From: Lachnospiraceae bacterium
GTDB lineage: Bacteria > Bacillota > Clostridia > Lachnospirales > Lachnospiraceae
Assembly (NCBI GenBank): GCA_009774145.1
Contig: VSND01000026.1
Span: forward strand, 1-55,454
Reading direction: 5' to 3'
Length of the DNA: 55,454 nt
Position 1 is the first letter of the stretch; every line of letters begins with the position of its first letter. The notes under the pieces were generated by a model. It was not told where the DNA came from. It saw only the letters and a list, made by a program, of their open reading frames with translations, and searched no databases. The position numbers and the translations under genes are program-made. Of this stretch, positions 52,111 to 55,454 are shown piece by piece.

Positions 52111-52239
52111 TCATTCAAAAACCCAAAAGAAGAGTCCACCAGTCACTCCGGTGAACCCCTCCCATTTTACCGCAATTCCTTTTGCTTTTATAAATTCTTT
52201 GCAATCTCCTTTGCCCCATCTTATTCTTATCCATTTCTT
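52111..52239 (-). pseudogene. fragment of an unknown protein C-terminus
   Basis: A minus-strand frame, closed upstream by TGA, reads KGDCKEFIKAKGIAVKWEGF followed by TGVTGGLFFWVFE and a TGA at 52111-52113. The composition is protein-like, but there is no ATG, GTG or TTG with a ribosome binding site at its head, so it looks like the leftover tail of a lost gene. It marks the boundary between the two-component genes and the AT-rich array. The rest of 52043-52350 shows no gene. Confidence 0.3.
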
Positions 52240-52350
52240 TCACTTCCCTCTGTTGCAGGCGCCATCTTAATTTTCATCATATATATACTGTTTTGCCAGT
52301 AAGTTCATGTATTTGCCCCAATTATACTGGTGAAAAATCGAATTACAAAA

Positions 52351-52683
52351 CTAATAAATTACAAAATAATCATCCTCAACCTCACCATTTATATTATAAT
52401 GCACATCATAATATCCAACCAACTTTTTCTGATATGATATATTAATGTTTATTACTACACAGCAACTATCTCCTTCCGGCCAATTATGCGCCAAAAATGA
52501 AACATCATTTATATCGATTGCCACTTCTTTTTCATCATACTCTTTAAATTTTTTATTAAATTCCTCGTTTTCTTCTTTCTGATAGTTTTTCATGGCTTCC
52601 CAAAAAAGTATTTTACTCTTTTCAATATAATTATTATCTTCTATGATTGTTTTCAATTCATCGAAAAACACTTTTAACCTCAT
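52351..52683 (-). CDS. small hypothetical protein, immunity-like
   Basis: This 110-residue acidic cytoplasmic protein (MRLKVFFDELKTIIEDNNYI, ending GYYDVHYNINGEVEDDYFVI plus Y) is encoded by AT-rich sequence. The frame is open to 52788, but the 5' part overlaps the preceding gene, and the ATG at 52683 lies just after it. The ribosome binding site is weak; a perfect 12-bp palindrome (TGCCATATGGCA, 52688-52699) lies directly upstream. No family is recognised. Its size, composition and neighbours suggest an immunity protein (inference). Confidence 0.5.
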   Translation of the reverse strand: MRLKVFFDELKTIIEDNNYIEKSKILFWEAMKNYQKEENEEFNKKFKEYDEKEVAIDINDVSFLAHNWPEGDSCCVVININISYQKKLVGYYDVHYNINGEVEDDYFVIY

Positions 52684-52699
52684 TCTATGCCATATGGCA

Positions 52700-53077
52700 C
52701 TAATTATATTCGATATATACTGTCCTTTTATTTTTTTTCGCCATATTAATAAAACAACGTAATTTTTTAATGATTTCCTTAGACTCATCTATTATTTTTT
52801 TATCTACAGTATCTAATCCCTTTTCATTAAATATGTTTAATTCTTCTAAAACAACATCCAAAAATTTCATCTCCCATTTATCATCATAAAATCCATCATG
52901 GTTAAAATAGCACTCAACAATTCCATTTTTCTGATAATCCGGGGTATAACATCCTTCCAAAATCGTTTCCCAAAATCCAATCCAAATAACCATCCCATTT
53001 TCATCTTGTTTTTCATCATACCATATTCTTATTTCCCCCTCTCCCTCATATCCTTCATAATATTGTTTGTTGAACAT
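52700..53077 (-). CDS. hypothetical protein, immunity-like (paralogue A)
   Basis: This 125-residue protein begins MFNKQYYEGYEGEGEIRIWY and has GMVIWIGFWETILEGC and GFYDDKWEMKFLDVVLEEL, ending RTVYIEYN. It is clearly related to the protein at 53705-54073 in layout (YYxGYEGE at the start, an IW/FW motif, a (W)Y(D/E)DxW motif, VYxxYx at the end). GGAG is eight bases upstream. It is probably an immunity protein for a polymorphic toxin, inferred from context; no family name can be given. Confidence 0.6.
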   Translation of the reverse strand: MFNKQYYEGYEGEGEIRIWYDEKQDENGMVIWIGFWETILEGCYTPDYQKNGIVECYFNHDGFYDDKWEMKFLDVVLEELNIFNEKGLDTVDKKIIDESKEIIKKLRCFINMAKKNKRTVYIEYN

Positions 53078-53116
53078 ATCTTTACTCCATCCGGTACTCC
53101 CATATGCAGATAAAAA

Positions 53117-53512
53117 CTATCGCCTGTTCACCTGATATTTACTTTCCCTCAATCTATCAAGATCCGTATCTTCAATTACTGTTGCAGTATCATTTTCCAA
53201 ATTAATTTTTGCTGAAAATATAACTTCTGCCGCTACTGCTGGTCCACCGCAAATAACCACAACTCTTTCACCTGTTATCTCATCAACTTCGATTAATCGA
53301 GGACAATCATTTACCCACTCCCAATGTTGGTTAGACTCTAACCGCGTTTTTGGCAGCAATGTTATTTTAATTATCCAATAATTTTCCTTATCTTTATTTC
53401 CACTAATGATTATGTATTTCTCTAACCATCCTGGTCGTATTTCACCTGGATGTATCTCCTCAAATTTTTTCCAGGCTATATTAACAGCCCTGTTATTATC
53501 ATCTTCATACAT
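53117..53512 (-). CDS. hypothetical 131-residue protein in the immunity-like array
   Basis: The protein begins MYEDDNNRAVNIAWKKFEEI and has a beta-rich centre (KYIIISGNKDKENYWIIKIT, RLIEVDEITGERVVVICGGP) and a polar end (DLDRLRESKYQVNRR). No signal peptide or known domain is visible. No good ribosome binding site lies next to the ATG; translation may be coupled to the short zinc-ribbon remnant just upstream. Array membership suggests an immunity or effector-associated role, but this is not established. Confidence 0.5.
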   Translation of the reverse strand: MYEDDNNRAVNIAWKKFEEIHPGEIRPGWLEKYIIISGNKDKENYWIIKITLLPKTRLESNQHWEWVNDCPRLIEVDEITGERVVVICGGPAVAAEVIFSAKINLENDTATVIEDTDLDRLRESKYQVNRR

Positions 53513-53513
53513 T

Positions 53514-53640
53514 ATACAACAGGATATATCCTTTCCAATATATACGTTAATTTACCTCCGCAACGTGGACAATACATTTTCAGCCCCTGCTTCACAGAAG
53601 CATCCTGGTGATCTGTAAATTCTTTTTCTGCTGCCCATCG
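53514..53640 (-). pseudogene. zinc-ribbon protein fragment
   Basis: A minus-strand frame reads WAAEKEFTDHQDASVKQGLK, then MYCPRCGGKLTYILERIYPV and V before a stop. CPRCGG is a zinc-ribbon knuckle, but the second pair is missing. An internal ATG has AGGGG six bases upstream and could give a 21-residue peptide. It is most likely the remnant of a larger gene. It recalls the CPWCG fragment at the left edge of the window, without clear homology. Confidence 0.35.
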
Positions 53641-53704
53641 TTATATACTTCATTAGAAATTTTACCATCATTTAGCCCTTTTCCAAACTGTATTGCCAAA
53701 AGGA

Positions 53705-54073
53705 CTAATCATAAATCATATATACTTTATCATTATTATCTACAGCACGTCTTAACAAATTGACTACCAAAATCAGTATTTCTTTTTCCTCTCTGTTCTC
53801 TAATTTATCAATATCAATATTTACCAATTGTTTATAGGCCTCTATGATATCTGGAATTAACCAGTTATCTTCTTCATACCATCCAGTATATAGATGATAA
53901 TAATATGCAAGGCCTGTCCACCCCTCTTTTTCGGGCCGAATTAACTTTATTATTTCATTAAAGTATCCATCCCATATACCGATTTTTTCAACAATAATAT
54001 TATTTTTCATTAAACAAAAAGTTATTTTTGGTTCACCTTCAAATCCATCATAAAATTTTTCGTTTATATTCAT
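53705..54073 (-). CDS. hypothetical protein, immunity-like (paralogue B)
   Basis: This 122-residue protein begins MNINEKFYDGFEGEPKITFC, contains VEKIGIWDGYFNEIIKL and GWYEEDNWLIPDIIEAYKQL, and ends DKVYMIYD. It is a diverged paralogue of the protein at 52700-53077. GAGGAAAG is placed seven bases before the ATG. Tandem diverged copies are typical of immunity gene arrays. The function is inferred from context only. Confidence 0.6.
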   Translation of the reverse strand: MNINEKFYDGFEGEPKITFCLMKNNIIVEKIGIWDGYFNEIIKLIRPEKEGWTGLAYYYHLYTGWYEEDNWLIPDIIEAYKQLVNIDIDKLENREEKEILILVVNLLRRAVDNNDKVYMIYD

Positions 54074-54091
54074 TTTGCTTTCCTCATATAA

Positions 54092-54439
54092 TTATTTTGC
54101 CTGCCAGTGATCATCTTCAAAAGTTCTATCACTTTCAATGAATTCTTCTACGTACTCTTTCAGATCATCTTCCAATCTGTTTTTTATGCTCAATATGTTG
54201 CTCCAGTTGATCTTTCTGTGTATATCATAGTATGATACAGCATCACATAGTACATGTAATACCTGTTCTCTTGTTCCATAATCTACGGAAAGCAAGTCGA
54301 TTTTAACCAATTCATTTAAGAGACATAAAATTTGTTCCTGATTGTAACCTCTAAATAATATTTTGTCACCAATTTCTTCCAATGTTTCCATAATATCTTT
54401 ATCATGTGTTTTCAATTTTTCCAGTTCATCCAATTTCAT
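54092..54439 (-). CDS. small helical protein, possible toxin-immunity protein
   Basis: This 115-residue, mostly helical acidic protein begins MKLDELEKLKTHDKDIMETL and contains QILCLLNELVKIDLLSVDYG and EQVLHVLCDAVSYYDIHRKI. The VLCD...YDI pattern resembles small immunity proteins of the MafI/CdiI-like kind, but this is a weak resemblance. The ATG at 54439 has AGGCGG upstream and lies two bases after the stop of a short upstream ORF, so translation is probably coupled. The frame extends to 54532 without support. Confidence 0.55.
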   Translation of the reverse strand: MKLDELEKLKTHDKDIMETLEEIGDKILFRGYNQEQILCLLNELVKIDLLSVDYGTREQVLHVLCDAVSYYDIHRKINWSNILSIKNRLEDDLKEYVEEFIESDRTFEDDHWQAK

Positions 54440-54441
54440 TA

Positions 54442-54669
54442 TTATAAACCGCCTTTCTGCAAAAGGCACCGATGGGTTCTCCTGTTCTGTACGTTTTGCA
54501 CACAGGCATGTACTTTCAAAACTTTCAGACACATCACTGAATGCAAATTACTGTCTGTCCCCTGATTTTTCTGTTCCGACTCTTCCCGGTAACGGTTTGA
54601 AAGATGGCTCAGAGCCGCACGCTCCCATGCCAGACAGTCTGTAACCTTCTCTCCCCGGTTCTGGAGCAT
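54442..54669 (-). CDS. hypothetical 75-residue protein
   Basis: The ATG at 54669 has GAAGGAG five bases upstream. The product begins MLQNRGEKVTDCLAWERAAL and continues SHLSNRYREESEQKNQGTDS, then becomes a less protein-like, Cys/Arg-rich tail. The DNA of the first half is more GC-rich than the rest of the array. It may be the 5' end of a gene from the main chromosome fused to array sequence. The stop lies two bases before the next start. No function is recognised. Confidence 0.35.
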   Translation of the reverse strand: MLQNRGEKVTDCLAWERAALSHLSNRYREESEQKNQGTDSNLHSVMCLKVLKVHACVQNVQNRRTHRCLLQKGGL

Positions 54670-54733
54670 ATCTTCTCCTTCTTCCGTAGAATACACGTGT
54701 TCTCGACTATACTATACCATTATAGACAGATCA

Positions 54734-55060
54734 CTATACCACTACCATTTCATTCAATTTATCAACTATAACTTTAAGTCTCTGTTCTAATACTAATATG
54801 GTATCTTTATCTTGCCTCACGCTAAATATATAATTTCCAACATCTTCATGCCAGATCAAATCATACTCGTCAAGATTTTTATGTAATTTTATAATACTGT
54901 AAAACATACCATCAACCTTTTCATCTGAAATCATCTGATATTCTTTCTCAAAAAATTTTGCAATAAGATCATTTCCATCAAAATAATCAAAATTAACAAA
55001 TAAATACTCGATTCTATTGTTCTCATCTACATTAATGTGCTTTGCTGCCTGTATGTTCAT
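54734..55060 (-). CDS. hypothetical protein, immunity-like
   Basis: This 108-residue acidic protein begins MNIQAAKHINVDENNRIEYL and contains FVNFDYFDGNDLIAKFFEKE and EYDLIWHEDVGNYIFSV. The ATG at 55060 has AGGAG six bases upstream; an earlier ATG at 55066 abuts that site. AT-rich, single-domain and without signal peptide, it lies ten bases downstream of the toxin-tail-like gene, the usual place for its cognate immunity gene. The family is unknown. Confidence 0.55.
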   Translation of the reverse strand: MNIQAAKHINVDENNRIEYLFVNFDYFDGNDLIAKFFEKEYQMISDEKVDGMFYSIIKLHKNLDEYDLIWHEDVGNYIFSVRQDKDTILVLEQRLKVIVDKLNEMVVV

Positions 55061-55069
55061 CTCCATCTC

Positions 55070-55327
55070 CTATTCTAAACCTGATGACAGATTTACACTC
55101 GCCCTAGAACATCTGGAACTTTCTATTATAGCTTTATAAATATCATCTCCTGATAACCCTTTGCTGATTTGCTTTTGAATTATTTGCTCCCATATAAGAT
55201 CAGGAGCTGTCTTATACAATGACTCCGCAGGCTGTCGGTCCGCCATAAACTCTCTGGATTGCGTTCCATACTGATTTCTCAAATCGAATGCCAGTCGTAC
55301 CTGTTGTTCTAATGATTTCTTACTCAT
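55070..55327 (-). CDS. polymorphic-toxin C-terminus-like protein
   Basis: This 85-residue protein begins MSKKSLEQQVRLAFDLRNQY, contains GTQSREFMADRQPAESLYKT and LIWEQIIQKQISKGLSGDDI, and ends YKAIIESSRCSRASVNLSSG plus LE. The R..SR.FMAD...A and GLSGDDIYK.IIESS pattern resembles the tail regions of long polymorphic toxins, but here it stands alone without delivery or core domains. The ATG overlaps the stop of the upstream partial gene. It could be an orphan toxin module or a degraded tail; confidence in the function is low. Confidence 0.5.
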   Translation of the reverse strand: MSKKSLEQQVRLAFDLRNQYGTQSREFMADRQPAESLYKTAPDLIWEQIIQKQISKGLSGDDIYKAIIESSRCSRASVNLSSGLE

Positions 55328-55454
55328 ACGTACACATTTTTGTAAAATAATTGACAGCATCTATTCCTTTTATCATAATTTCGTTTTTAAAATTTCCTGT
55401 ATTTATTGAAATAACTGCTTCATTAATATCAAATCCCTTAATATCTTTTAATAC
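55320..55454 (-). CDS. partial gene running off the right edge (C-terminus)
   Basis: The minus strand is open from the last base of the window to a TAA at 55320-55322, giving 44 residues: VLKDIKGFDINEAVISINTG, then NFKNEIMIKGIDAVNYFTKM and CTYE. Its stop overlaps the start of the next gene (ATGAGTAA), so they are coupled. Composition matches the array. It is probably the end of another small immunity-like protein; the rest is outside the window. Confidence 0.5.
   Translation of the reverse strand, partial: VLKDIKGFDINEAVISINTGNFKNEIMIKGIDAVNYFTKMCTYE

Overview
The window looks like chromosome from a spore-forming, anaerobic Bacillota, most likely a gut Lachnospiraceae member; the species cannot be named from sequence alone. 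The evidence is a GerA/SpoVAF-type spore protein, a SpoVB-type flippase, an anaerobic ribonucleotide reductase activase, PduL paired with AckA for acetate production, a T-box leader, an Rrf2-nifS-iscU-mnmA cluster, strong AGGAGG-type ribosome binding sites and TTGACA-N17-TATAAT promoters. No rRNA, tRNA, CRISPR array or prophage was seen.

Layout. 0-0.34 kb: abutting gene fragments. 0.34-2.8 kb: a winged-helix regulator and a two-gene ABC transporter whose promoters share the same layout. 2.8-5.8 kb (minus): pduL-ackA and a lactonase-family beta-propeller protein. 5.9-10.2 kb (minus): an AAA ATPase/PD-(D/E)XK protein directly followed by a siroheme-synthase N-domain protein, hemB and hemL. 10.4-15.1 kb (plus): cupin-HTH regulator and potABCD polyamine transporter. 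15.2-18.4 kb: a decayed AAA-ATPase/nuclease gene, a small HTH regulator, a GerA-family spore protein and a Uma2-family protein. 18.4-26.6 kb (minus): rimO-pgsA-cinA-nrdG-dut-ppx-ppk-HAD, tightly packed and probably one operon. 26.7-35.8 kb (minus): prepilin peptidase, PP2C phosphatase, membrane Ser/Thr kinase, a small membrane protein and a ~1,890-residue membrane-anchored Ig-like repeat protein. 36-39.2 kb (minus): an ABC importer behind a T-box with a UGG (Trp) specifier. 39.3-43.5 kb: a PHP histidinol-phosphatase (plus) and iscR-nifS-iscU-mnmA (minus). 43.6-45.1 kb: spoVB-like flippase. 45.1-49.6 kb: a perfect 27-bp inverted repeat, an Rpn-type nuclease, a cluster of four hairpins, an ankyrin protein, DAHP synthase and an orphan gene. 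49.6-52.1 kb (minus): a two-component system. 52.1-55.45 kb (minus): an AT-rich array of small unrecognised genes that looks like an immunity-gene array of a polymorphic toxin locus continuing past the right edge.

How the genes work together. PduL and AckA convert acetyl-CoA to acetate with ATP formation. HemB and HemL are tetrapyrrole steps. The potABCD operon is probably controlled by the adjacent cupin-HTH protein through repeated sites in its promoter region. Ppk and Ppx make and degrade polyphosphate. The T-box importer probably supplies tryptophan under control of uncharged tRNA-Trp. The Isc cluster delivers sulfur to Fe-S scaffolds and to MnmA for tRNA 2-thiolation, with IscR at the head. 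The most system-like unexplained unit is the prepilin peptidase/phosphatase/kinase/giant surface protein operon; the second is the immunity-like array at the right edge.
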